From JACZST01 sp036985755 (GTDB lineage: Bacteria; Actinomycetota; Acidimicrobiia; Spongiisociales; UBA5794): a stretch of DNA of 8,371 bases. The notes beneath the pieces are model-generated. The model was not told the origin of the DNA. It made no database searches and saw nothing but the letters and a program-made list of their open reading frames with translations. The position numbers were made by a program, and so were the translations under genes. Location: positions 1 to 8,371 of the forward strand of contig BTQG01000099.1 of NCBI GenBank assembly GCA_036985755.1, read 5' to 3'. Of this stretch, positions 1 to 6,700 are shown in pieces (position 1 is the first letter of the stretch; each line of letters opens with the position of its first letter).

Positions 1-58
1 GGGGTCGGGCCGTGGTCGCGACAACGCTTTGACCCCCTCCGCCTCGCTTTGCTCGGCA

Positions 59-77
59 CCTCCCCCTGAGGGGGAGG
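59..77. repeat. GC palindrome, 8-bp arms
   Basis: CCTCCCCC at 59-66 is the exact reverse complement of GGGGGAGG at 70-77, with a 3-base TGA centre. It may fold as a hairpin on either strand. It shares its core with the larger hairpin at 105-139 but in opposite phase, so 59-65 could instead pair with 112-118, and 71-77 with 125-131. It could be a REP-like repeat or part of a tandem terminator. Confidence 0.5.
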
Positions 78-104
78 CAAGGGCCCCGGCGGGCAACGAT
101 GACG

Positions 105-139
105 CGCCGGAGGGGAGGCGTTCGCCTCCCCTCCGTGCG
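105..139 (-). terminator. Strong GC hairpin after the BMP gene, likely terminator without U-tract
   Basis: Positions 109-119 pair perfectly with 124-134 (11 bp, four-base loop). C108-G135 extends the stem, and 105-107 pair with 137-139 past one bulged base at 136, giving about 15 bp in all. It begins 12 bases beyond the lipoprotein stop codon, where a terminator would sit. No T-run follows on the minus strand, so this is not a canonical intrinsic terminator; U-less GC hairpins are common 3' of actinobacterial genes. It could instead only stabilise the mRNA end. Confidence 0.45.
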
Positions 140-151
140 GTTCGTGAGTGG

Positions 152-1450
152 TTACTCGCTCGGGCCTTCGATGCCTTCGAGCAGTTGCTTGGTGTACCAG
201 ACCTGCTGGTCAGTTGCGACCTCACCATCTGTGAGATATGTCGTGCCGTCCTGGTTGTTCAACGGTCCGACATACAGGTCGATGCTGCCGTCAAGGAGCC
301 CGGCGATAAAGGTGGCCAGTGCGCCTGCGTTATCGCTCGACAGCCCATCACCATCGAACCAACCGATCATGCTGGTGGCAGGATTGTTGATATCCGACGG
401 GTCGGGACCCAGCCAGCGGAACTCTGCCGAGTAGGTGCCGTCGATCACCGATTGCGCCGTCTCCACGTAGGAAGGGCCCCAGTTGAAGTACGGAACGCCG
501 AGGCAGATCTCGGGCGCCTCGTCGCACGCCAGCTCGAAGTCGTAGGGAATCGCCCACACCGTCTCGCCGGCGCCTGCCCGCTGACCGGCCCGTACGATCG
601 CCTCCGTGGTGTCGATCCCGGAGATGACGACGTCGGCGCCGCCGTCGTAGAAGTTGTTGACAACCTCGGTCGGGTCGAGCGTGACGCCCGGAATGTTGAA
701 CCAGAAGCCGATCCAGTTGACCTCGAACTCGAAGTCGGCAGGATCGTTGCCCATCACGTTCTCCCAGCAGTAGCTGGCTCCCAGGAACACCGAGTTGACC
801 AGACGGCGGGTCTCGTCGTTGATGAGCGGGCCCAGGTAGGCGATGCTGCCGGTCTCGGAGCTCAGCGCCGCCGCACAGCCGGCGATCTGCTTGCCGAATT
901 CCATTTCTCCCATGATGTTGCCCAGGTTGGCCAGATCGCCTCGATACGCCTGGCCGTCCTCCCACGCGCTGTCCCCGGACGACCAGATCATCGGCACGTC
1001 GGGGTGAGCTGCTGCGGCGGCCTCGATGCCGTCCTTCATGTCGTCCGAGGTGGCGAAGATGAGCTGCGCGCCCTGGGCGATCATTTCGTCGACCACCTGC
1101 TCGACGGTGGTTTCCGGCCGGTCCGCCGGGTTGACCTTGTCGAGCAAGATCATCGTTGCGCCGAGCTGCTGCTCGAGGTACTGGCCGGCTTCGCGGTGTG
1201 CCTGCGACCAGCCCCTGTCGTTCTCCGGACCGACCAGGATCATCCCGAAGGTCAACTCCTCCATGGCCGCGGTCGTCGTCGTGGCATCGCCGCCGCCGCC
1301 GGCGGGGGCCGCGGTCGTCGTCGTGGCATCGCCGCCGCCGGCGGGCGCTGCGGTCGTCGTCGTGGTGTCGTCGGAGCTGGTGCACGCCGCCGCCACCAAG
1401 GCCAGTGCGGCGATCAATGCGAGCAGCCCCAACGGGCGTCTTGTCTTCAT
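152..1450 (-). CDS. BMP family ABC transporter substrate-binding lipoprotein
   Basis: A 432-aa exported lipoprotein, the solute receptor of an ABC importer. Residues 1-22 form a lipoprotein signal peptide: K2/R4/R5, a hydrophobic core, then a VAAAC lipobox with C23 as the lipidated cysteine. Residues 24-62 are a low-complexity T/A/P/G linker. The ligand-binding domain runs from about 66 to 432. GPENDRGWSQAH (74-85) matches the family's N-terminal motif, here with W81 where PnrA-type proteins have Phe. The C-terminal GPLNNQDG (395-402) is the typical BMP ending. The mature domain has four cysteines (192, 228, 309, 316), so disulfides are possible. The ATG at 1450 is chosen because a strong RBS precedes it and the signal peptide starts there; the frame stays open 28 codons upstream without a signal-like sequence. 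Characterised relatives bind purine nucleosides; the ligand here cannot be read from sequence. No permease or ATPase gene is in the window. Confidence 0.9.
   Translation of the reverse strand: MKTRRPLGLLALIAALALVAAACTSSDDTTTTTAAPAGGGDATTTTAAPAGGGGDATTTTAAMEELTFGMILVGPENDRGWSQAHREAGQYLEQQLGATMILLDKVNPADRPETTVEQVVDEMIAQGAQLIFATSDDMKDGIEAAAAAHPDVPMIWSSGDSAWEDGQAYRGDLANLGNIMGEMEFGKQIAGCAAALSSETGSIAYLGPLINDETRRLVNSVFLGASYCWENVMGNDPADFEFEVNWIGFWFNIPGVTLDPTEVVNNFYDGGADVVISGIDTTEAIVRAGQRAGAGETVWAIPYDFELACDEAPEICLGVPYFNWGPSYVETAQSVIDGTYSAEFRWLGPDPSDINNPATSMIGWFDGDGLSSDNAGALATFIAGLLDGSIDLYVGPLNNQDGTTYLTDGEVATDQQVWYTKQLLEGIEGPSE
1266..1364 (-). repeat. In-frame tandem repeat coding the T4-AAP-GGG linker
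   Basis: Two units of 42 and 39 bp (starting at 1266 and 1308 on the plus strand) and a partial third (from 1347) encode repeats of the form TTTTAAPAGGGDA, residues about 29-62 of the lipoprotein. The units differ by one GCC/GGC triplet in the glycine tract, as expected from slippage. The segment is a flexible, Thr-rich and potentially glycosylated tether between the lipid anchor and the binding domain. Confidence 0.8.
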
Positions 1451-1451
1451 A

Positions 1452-1461
1452 CTCCCCTCCC
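1452..1461 (-). promoter_or_regulatory. Ribosome binding site of the BMP gene
   Basis: On the minus strand the ten bases just before the ATG at 1450 read GGAGGGGAGT. GGAGG with 5-base spacing is a near-perfect Shine-Dalgarno sequence. It fixes the start at 1450 rather than the upstream in-frame ATG at 1534. Confidence 0.8.
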
Positions 1462-1545
1462 ATTCAGATGTGTTCAGCCCCGAATTGCCCAGCAGTCGTC
1501 GGGGCGCACGTGACACTACTGCGAAAGAGCGCACGGCGGAGCCTC

Positions 1546-1896
1546 TCAGTCGACGATGCGCCGCCTGGCCTGCTCGAACTGCTCTTCGGTCAACACGCCA
1601 CTGTCTCGGAGTTCGGCGAGCTCGCTGAGCCGTTGGACCACCGCAGGGTCGAGCTCGGGCTCGGCCGGCGGCAGCGCGGTCTCTGCTGCGGGTGCCGTTG
1701 GCATCGGCGTATCGGTGGCGGGTCGAGTCACCGTGCCCCCGTCTTCTTCGTGAGGCTCTGCCGGAGGTGGCGGCGTGGTGCTTGGTGTCGCCGCCTCATC
1801 GTGCTCGGCGACCGATGGAGGGACGGATTCCGGGGGCGGCGTGCGCCGCGCGGTGATGCGTGCGGCGCGGCGCCCGGCTCTTCGACGTCCAACCAT
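1546..1896 (-). CDS. Small SHOCT-domain protein with basic N-terminus
   Basis: A 116-aa protein. Residues 1-18 are very basic (MVGRRRAGRRAARITARR). Residues about 19-80 are a Pro/Ala/Thr/Glu-rich, probably disordered linker. Residues 86-116 form a SHOCT motif: an amphipathic helix (VVQRLSELAELRDSG), then G100, the signature LTEEQFE (102-108) and a second helix ending at the C-terminus. SHOCT is a short oligomerisation or interaction module found at the ends of many unrelated proteins; its function is not generally known. There is no transmembrane segment or signal peptide, so it is probably cytoplasmic. The basic N-terminus could contact nucleic acid or acidic lipid (inference). The start at 1896 is supported by AAGGAG six bases upstream; the frame stays open upstream to 2208, but that stretch is an Arg-rich antisense shadow of ftcD. 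It lies 59 bp after ftcD and 95 bp before the lipoprotein gene. Confidence 0.8.
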   Translation of the reverse strand: MVGRRRAGRRAARITARRTPPPESVPPSVAEHDEAATPSTTPPPPAEPHEEDGGTVTRPATDTPMPTAPAAETALPPAEPELDPAVVQRLSELAELRDSGVLTEEQFEQARRRIVD

Positions 1897-1902
1897 GAAT
1901 CG

Positions 1903-1908
1903 CTCCTT
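1903..1908 (-). promoter_or_regulatory. Ribosome binding site of the SHOCT gene
   Basis: The minus strand reads AAGGAG, then six bases, then ATG (1896-1894). This decides the start and rules out the long upstream extension of the frame into ftcD. Confidence 0.8.
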
Positions 1909-1927
1909 GGCTGTGGCAAGGATAACC

Positions 1928-1945
1928 GGGCCTAGGCCGCGGCCC
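1928..1945 (-). other. GC-rich dyad between ftcD and the SHOCT gene
   Basis: GGGCC (1928-1932) pairs with GGCCC (1941-1945). A perfect 10-bp palindrome, GGCCGCGGCC, lies within it at 1935-1944, and GGCCTAGGCC-like pairings overlap. The dyad starts 11 bases after the ftcD stop. No U-tract follows, so it may attenuate transcription, mark an mRNA processing point or be incidental. A TATCCT hexamer (1919-1924, minus) just beyond resembles a -10 box but has no recognisable -35. Confidence 0.3.
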
Positions 1946-1955
1946 CAGTGAAAGA

Positions 1956-3605
1956 TCAGCCGGCGAGGGCGGCTTCGACGGCTGCGGCCACGGTGCCGCC
2001 AAGCTCTCTGGCTCGCCCGAGGGCGGTGTCGTGGCGATCGACGATTTCGGCGGTATCGCCGTGCAATCCGTCGAGGTTGATGCGGACGTTGAGCGAGACT
2101 CCTTCGGCGGCGGCGACGGCGCAAAGCCCGGCGACACCGGCGTCGCTCACCGTGTTGGGGTTCCCTCCCTCGGCCACAGCCAGCGCAAGCTGGAGGGCAT
2201 CGGCACAATGCTCTAGCACCTCGAGCGGGACGAGGGTGGCGGCGAGGTTGGCCGCTGCCATTGCGGTGTCACGAGCCGACATGTCCTCATCGGTTTTTCG
2301 TGGCATCCTGGCCGCCGACATGACCGCGTTGAAGGCGTCGGTGTCCCGATCGACCGCCTCGAGGAACCAGTCCTTGAGCGCCTGCGCCTGGATGCCCGTC
2401 GACTCCATGACCGGCTTGGTGTCCTCCATACCTGTGGTGCCGAAGGTCACTGCGGCGATCATCGCCGACAACGCCGCGGAGAGGGCACCGGCGTAGGCCG
2501 CCACCGAACCTCCCCCCGGTGCCGGCGAGCTGGTCGACACCTCGTGGGCGAAGTCCGCCAGGCTCCTGTCTCGGAGCCCTCCCGGGGATCCGCGGTACCG
2601 GTACTCGACGATCTTCTGTGCGGGCTGGAAGGGTCCGAGCTCGTCGAGACCGAGGGACTGGATCGCCGAACGGATCCGAGCCTCCTCCGGTATGCCAGTG
2701 GTTACCCCCTGGGCGGAGAGATAGTGGTCTCCGGCGAGCAGCATCGCGTCCAACGGAACGAGGCCCACCAGCTCTGATCCCGTGACCCGCATGCCGCGCA
2801 CGGCGGCTTCCTGGCGACAGGCGTCGAAGACCTCGTGGAGCGGGGAAACATGGTGATCGGTGAGGTTCAGCGACACCTGCGCCCTGTCGTATTCGTCGAT
2901 GTACCAACCGAGCCCTTTGACCTCCTGGAAGCGGCCCGGTGTGAACACGGTCTTGCCGTCTGTGTCTTTGACGATTTTGCCTGCCGCGTCTCGTTGGGCG
3001 GTGCCCAGCGTCCGCACCGCGGATGCCACCTGGTGCGCCAGTCGTCGGTCTGAGGTGTTGAGGTTGACGTTGTAGGCGATGAGGAACTCTCTGGCCCCGA
3101 TCGCCGTCGCCCCGGAGTGCGCGTTGTAGGCCGGGCCGAAGTCGGGGGCATCATCGCGGCCGGCGAGGCCTTCGTACTCGCCGGAGCGAACTTCTGTGAG
3201 CGAGCGCCGGCCATCGTGGGCGGCGTTTTCGTACAGGTACACCGGGATTCCGAGCTCGGCGCCGACGCGGGCGGCGAGCCGGCGTGCAATCTCGACACAG
3301 TCCTCCATGGTGGCGCCGTCCATGGGTACGAACGGACAGACGTCGGTGGCTCCCATGCGGGGATGCTCACCGGTATGGGTGGTCATGTCGATGAGATCGC
3401 CTGCGGCTGCGATGGCGGCAAAGGCGGCTTCTTCGACCGCCGCCGGTTCACCGACAAACGTCACGACGGTGCGATTCGTCGCCTCGCCGGGGTCGACATC
3501 GAGCAGCTCCACGCCATCAACGGCCTCGATGCGTGCGGTGATGGTCTCGATCACGGCGCGGTCGCGGCCTTCCGAGAAATTGGGGACGCATTCGATGAGC
3601 TTCAC
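1956..3605 (-). CDS. ftcD: Bifunctional glutamate formimidoyltransferase / formimidoyl-THF cyclodeaminase
   Basis: A 549-aa cytoplasmic enzyme close in length to animal FTCD (about 541 aa). It transfers the formimino group of N-formimino-L-glutamate to tetrahydrofolate, then cyclises the product to 5,10-methenyl-THF with release of ammonia. The transferase N-domain starts MKLIECVPNFSEG, and THTGEHPRMGA (76-86) carries H81, equivalent by alignment to the catalytic His of porcine FTCD. Its second subdomain runs to about 326. After a short linker, the helical cyclodeaminase domain begins at about 348 and shows the PAPGGGSVAAYAGALSAAL block (361-379), the DTDAF segment (421-425) and GNPNTVSDAGVAG (481-493). 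All expected blocks are present, so both activities are likely. The start is GTG at 3605-3603, giving the usual family N-terminus; no Shine-Dalgarno sequence is visible. It diverges from the large oxidoreductase across 111 bp and is followed by the SHOCT and BMP genes. Other histidine-utilisation genes are absent from the window. Confidence 0.95.
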   Translation of the reverse strand: MKLIECVPNFSEGRDRAVIETITARIEAVDGVELLDVDPGEATNRTVVTFVGEPAAVEEAAFAAIAAAGDLIDMTTHTGEHPRMGATDVCPFVPMDGATMEDCVEIARRLAARVGAELGIPVYLYENAAHDGRRSLTEVRSGEYEGLAGRDDAPDFGPAYNAHSGATAIGAREFLIAYNVNLNTSDRRLAHQVASAVRTLGTAQRDAAGKIVKDTDGKTVFTPGRFQEVKGLGWYIDEYDRAQVSLNLTDHHVSPLHEVFDACRQEAAVRGMRVTGSELVGLVPLDAMLLAGDHYLSAQGVTTGIPEEARIRSAIQSLGLDELGPFQPAQKIVEYRYRGSPGGLRDRSLADFAHEVSTSSPAPGGGSVAAYAGALSAALSAMIAAVTFGTTGMEDTKPVMESTGIQAQALKDWFLEAVDRDTDAFNAVMSAARMPRKTDEDMSARDTAMAAANLAATLVPLEVLEHCADALQLALAVAEGGNPNTVSDAGVAGLCAVAAAEGVSLNVRINLDGLHGDTAEIVDRHDTALGRARELGGTVAAAVEAALAG

Positions 3606-3621
3606 AGGTGGTGAGCGTACC

Positions 3622-3638
3622 GCTGCCAGGCTGGCAGC
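3622..3638. promoter_or_regulatory. Perfect 17-bp dyad, candidate operator
   Basis: GCTGCCAG-G-CTGGCAGC has 8-bp perfect arms around one central base. It lies in the divergent intergenic region, 17 bp upstream of the ftcD start codon and 79 bp upstream of the oxidoreductase start. If TACGCT at 3614-3619 is the ftcD -10 box, the dyad fills the -10/-35 spacer, a common position for a repressor or a spacer-binding activator. Arm length and short centre fit a dimeric helix-turn-helix regulator site better than an RNA hairpin. The regulator is not in the window. Confidence 0.5.
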
Positions 3639-3710
3639 CGGCGGGACTGAACCGCGAATTCCTCACTAGCCTCAGGGTCGATCGGACAGCGGACCCCAGC
3701 CAGACAAAGC

Positions 3711-3714
3711 AGGA
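3711..3714 (+). promoter_or_regulatory. Weak, unusually close SD of the oxidoreductase gene
   Basis: AGGA ends only two bases before the ATG at 3717, closer than the usual 5-9 base spacing. The start is nevertheless favoured: the residues that follow (RVTTNGNQ, then YPITPS at 34-39) match the PFOR N-terminus with an offset of only about six residues. Confidence 0.4.
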
Positions 3715-3716
3715 CA

Positions 3717-6700
3717 ATGAAAACACCCCGGTACCCGGGTATCCGGGTCACGACCAACGGCAATCAGCTCGTTTCGTATCACACCGAGGCGCGCATCACC
3801 CAGGGCGGCGTTTTCTATCCGATCACGCCTTCGACCGAAATGGGGGAGAACTACCAGCTCGCCTACGCCCAGGGTCAACTCGACATCCACGGGCGCAGCA
3901 AGATCGCCATCGAGGCCGAGGGCGAGCACGCCGCCCAGGGTGGAGCGATCGCCCTGTCCGTTGCCGGTAACCGGGTCGTCAACTTCACCTCCGGCCAGGG
4001 TCTCGTCTACGGCATCGAGCAGTACTACCACGCCCCGGGGAAGCTGTCGACGATGATCGTCGAGGTCGCCGCCCGCGCCCTGACCAAACATGCCCTCAAC
4101 GTCCACTGCGGTCACGACGACATCTATGCCGCTCTCGACACCGGCTGGATCATGCTCTTCGCCAAGGATGCGCAGCAGGCCGCCGACCAGGCCCTGATCT
4201 TGCGCCGCGTTGCCGAGCTGGCCCTCAATCCCGGGATCAACATCCAGGACGGGTTCTTGACCTCTCACCTGGAACGCACCTTCTACAAACACGAGTCGGA
4301 GCTGCTTCGGGAGTTCCTCGGCGCACCCGACGACATCATCGACACCCCAACAGAGGCGCAGCGGATCCTGTTCGGCCCTACCCGGCGTCGGGTGCCGGCG
4401 ATGATCGATCTGAAGAACCCGGTGCTGCTCGGGCCCGTCGAGAACCAGGAGCACTACATGAACGGTGTCATCGCGCGCCGCAACAACTTCTCCGAGCCCA
4501 TCCTCGGTTTCCTCGAAGACACCTACACCGATTTCGCCGCGCTCACCGGCCGTTACTACGGGCTGGTGACCGAATACAAGACGGACGACGCCACCACCGT
4601 GTTCGTTTCCCTCGGTTCGGCCGCCGAGAACATCGAGGCCGCCGTCGACTACCTCAGGGAACACGATGGCGCCAAGGTCGGATCGCTGCACCTCAACGTA
4701 TTGCGCCCGTTTCCTGAAGCAGCCGTCATCGAAGCGCTCGGCGGCAAGGAACGCGTCATCGTGCTCGAACGCACCGACGAGGCGCTTTCGGGGGACAATC
4801 CGCTGACTCGCGAGATTCGTGCCTCGCTCAACAAGGGAGTCGAGGTCGCCACCGCCGGGCACGGCGACCTCCCGGCACTCGACGCCGACCGGGTTCCACT
4901 CATCCTCTCAGGAACGTACGGCCTGGGGTCGCGGGACTTCCGGCCGGAGGGGATCATCGGTGCCTACGAGTTCGCCACGGGACAGATCGATCGCAAGGAC
5001 GGGCGTGGTGTCGGCGACGGTGAGCGGTACTTCACCGTCGGGATCGACCATCCATACTCCGTGATCTCGCAACGCACCCCTTCCCTGCTCCCGGAGGGAG
5101 CGATCGCGGTGCGGTTCCACTCGATCGGCGGCTGGGGCATGATCACGACGGGCAAGAACCTCTCCGAGGTCATCGGTGCCGTCGGTGACGACCTCATGCA
5201 GGCCGACCCTCAGCTCGACGAGTCCGGTCACCCCAAGGAGTACATCCACGTATCGGCGAACCCGAAGTACGGGTCGGAGAAGAAGGGGGCGCCGACCTCC
5301 TACTTCCTGGTGACGGCCCCCGAGCGCATCCGCGTCAACTGCGATCTGCATCACGTGGACGTCGTCTTGTGCCCCGATCCGAAGATATTCACCCACACCA
5401 ATCCGCTCGCAGGGATCAACGAGGGCGGATTGTTCGTTTGGGAGTCCGAAGAGGACCCGGAGCTCGTGTGGCAGCGGATCCCACCGGTGTATCGCCAGGA
5501 GATCATCGACAAGAACATCAAGATCTGCACCCTGCCCGGCTTCGCCATTGCCAAATCGGCAACCGATCGCGAGGACCTGCAACTCCGCATGCAGGGAAAC
5601 GCGTTCCTCGGCGCATTCTTCGCGACGTCCGGGCTGCTCGAGGAGTACGACGTCTCGATGGACCGGTTCGGCGAAATCGTGCTCGCCCAGTACCGCAAGA
5701 AGTTCGGCAAGTTGGGCGAGGCGGTCGTCGACTCGAACATGGAGGTCATGCGCGCCGGCTTCGACCAGGTCGGCGAGGTCCCGCACGGCCCCGTCGACGC
5801 CCCGGATCGTTCGTCGATGCGCGCCCCGGCGCTCGAGACCTGCAATGACTGTGCCATCCAAGCCCCGGATTGGATCGCACCAGAAGAGCAGCTGACACGA
5901 ATCCCGCTTGCCACCCTCACCGCATTTACCTCCGAGTACAAGGCGGGTTTTGGTTACGACCAGCCGGCATCGCCGTACGCCTCCGTCGGTGTCATGGCCG
6001 CAGCCAGCGGCGCCGGCGCGTCCAAATACCTCGCCCGGCGCGAAACGCCGATCTGGTTAGCCGAAAAGTGCACGCAATGTATGGACTGCATCGTCGCTTG
6101 CCCGGATACCGCGCTGCCGAACACTGCGCAGGACATCGGCACCGTGCTCCGCACCGCGGCCAACGGGTACGTGTCGGACACCGAGGCACGCCTCGCCCTG
6201 CTCGGCGAGCTCGACGGCCTCGAGGCCAGGGCCAGGACCAAGATGATGGATGCCACTTCGGCAAAGGAGGAGCTCACCTTCAAGGACGTGCTCGAAGATG
6301 AGGTTGCCGCCCTCGACGTCGACGCCACGGCCAAGAGCCAGTTCATGGAGGTCTTCGAACGAGTGCCGCTTGCGTTCGCTAAAACCCCCACCGTCTTCCG
6401 GGCCCTCGAACGCAAGGATGAGGGAACCGGCGGACTATTCGCCATCATGGTGTCGGATCGGTGCAAGGGTTGCGGTGAGTGCGTCGTCGAATGCGGCGAG
6501 CACGAAGCGCTGATCATGGTCGCCGAGACCGAAGAGGTGAACGCCGATCACGTGTCGGGCACGAACTTCCTCGATCTCCTGCCGGAGACACCCGACAGGT
6601 ACCTCGGGCGCTACAACCCGAACGATCCGATCGAGTCCCACGTTGCGCAGCTGAAGAACCATCTGATGGTGCGGGCCAACTACGAGGCGCTCGTTTCGGG

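Larger units (their letters stand above)
1..151. other. Non-coding 3' flank of the BMP gene, palindrome-rich
   Basis: No credible gene is seen here. The stretch lies downstream of the minus-strand lipoprotein gene, which stops at 152. It holds an 8-bp palindrome GTCGCGAC at 15-22, an inverted pair GGGGTC (1-6) and GACCCC (31-36), and the two GC hairpins listed separately. The interval 31-77 (two pyrimidine-rich tracts, then a CCTCCCCC/GGGGGAGG palindrome) looks like an interspersed intergenic palindromic repeat, but copy number cannot be judged from one window. Confidence 0.6.
3606..3716. promoter_or_regulatory. Divergent promoter region between ftcD and the oxidoreductase gene
   Basis: These 111 bp separate two outward-facing genes and must hold the start signals of both, unless transcription enters from outside. 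On the ftcD side the GTG lacks an SD, and a TACGCT hexamer (3614-3619, minus) lies 8 bases upstream, the spacing expected of a leaderless transcript. On the other side TAGCCT (3667-3672, plus) is a possible -10. Neither has a convincing -35. The dyad at 3622-3638 is listed separately. Boxes are tentative; the divergent arrangement is certain. Confidence 0.5.

Noticed and set aside
29..1513. 494-aa open frame on the plus strand
   Set aside because: It runs antisense through the BMP gene, begins in the palindromic flank, is Arg/Val/Gly-rich and has no family motif. It is a GC-rich shadow of a well-supported gene.
1511..1520. Separate promoter for the BMP gene (TAGTGT-like hexamer in the 95-bp gap)
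   Set aside because: No -35 partner at a sensible distance. The match is no better than expected by chance.
1451..1534. 28-residue upstream extension of the BMP gene
   Set aside because: It would bury the lipoprotein signal peptide behind a non-hydrophobic leader. The strong RBS at 1452-1461 points to 1450.
1897..2208. N-terminal extension of the SHOCT frame into ftcD
   Set aside because: The added 104 residues are Arg-rich shadow sequence, and a good RBS precedes the internal ATG at 1896.
3672..4862. 396-aa open frame on the minus strand inside the oxidoreductase gene
   Set aside because: It is fully antisense to conserved PFOR domains and has no recognisable motif.
4908..5861. 317-aa minus-strand open frame
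   Set aside because: It is antisense to the gamma domain, with shadow composition (Asp/Arg/Val/Leu-rich) and no supporting start signal.
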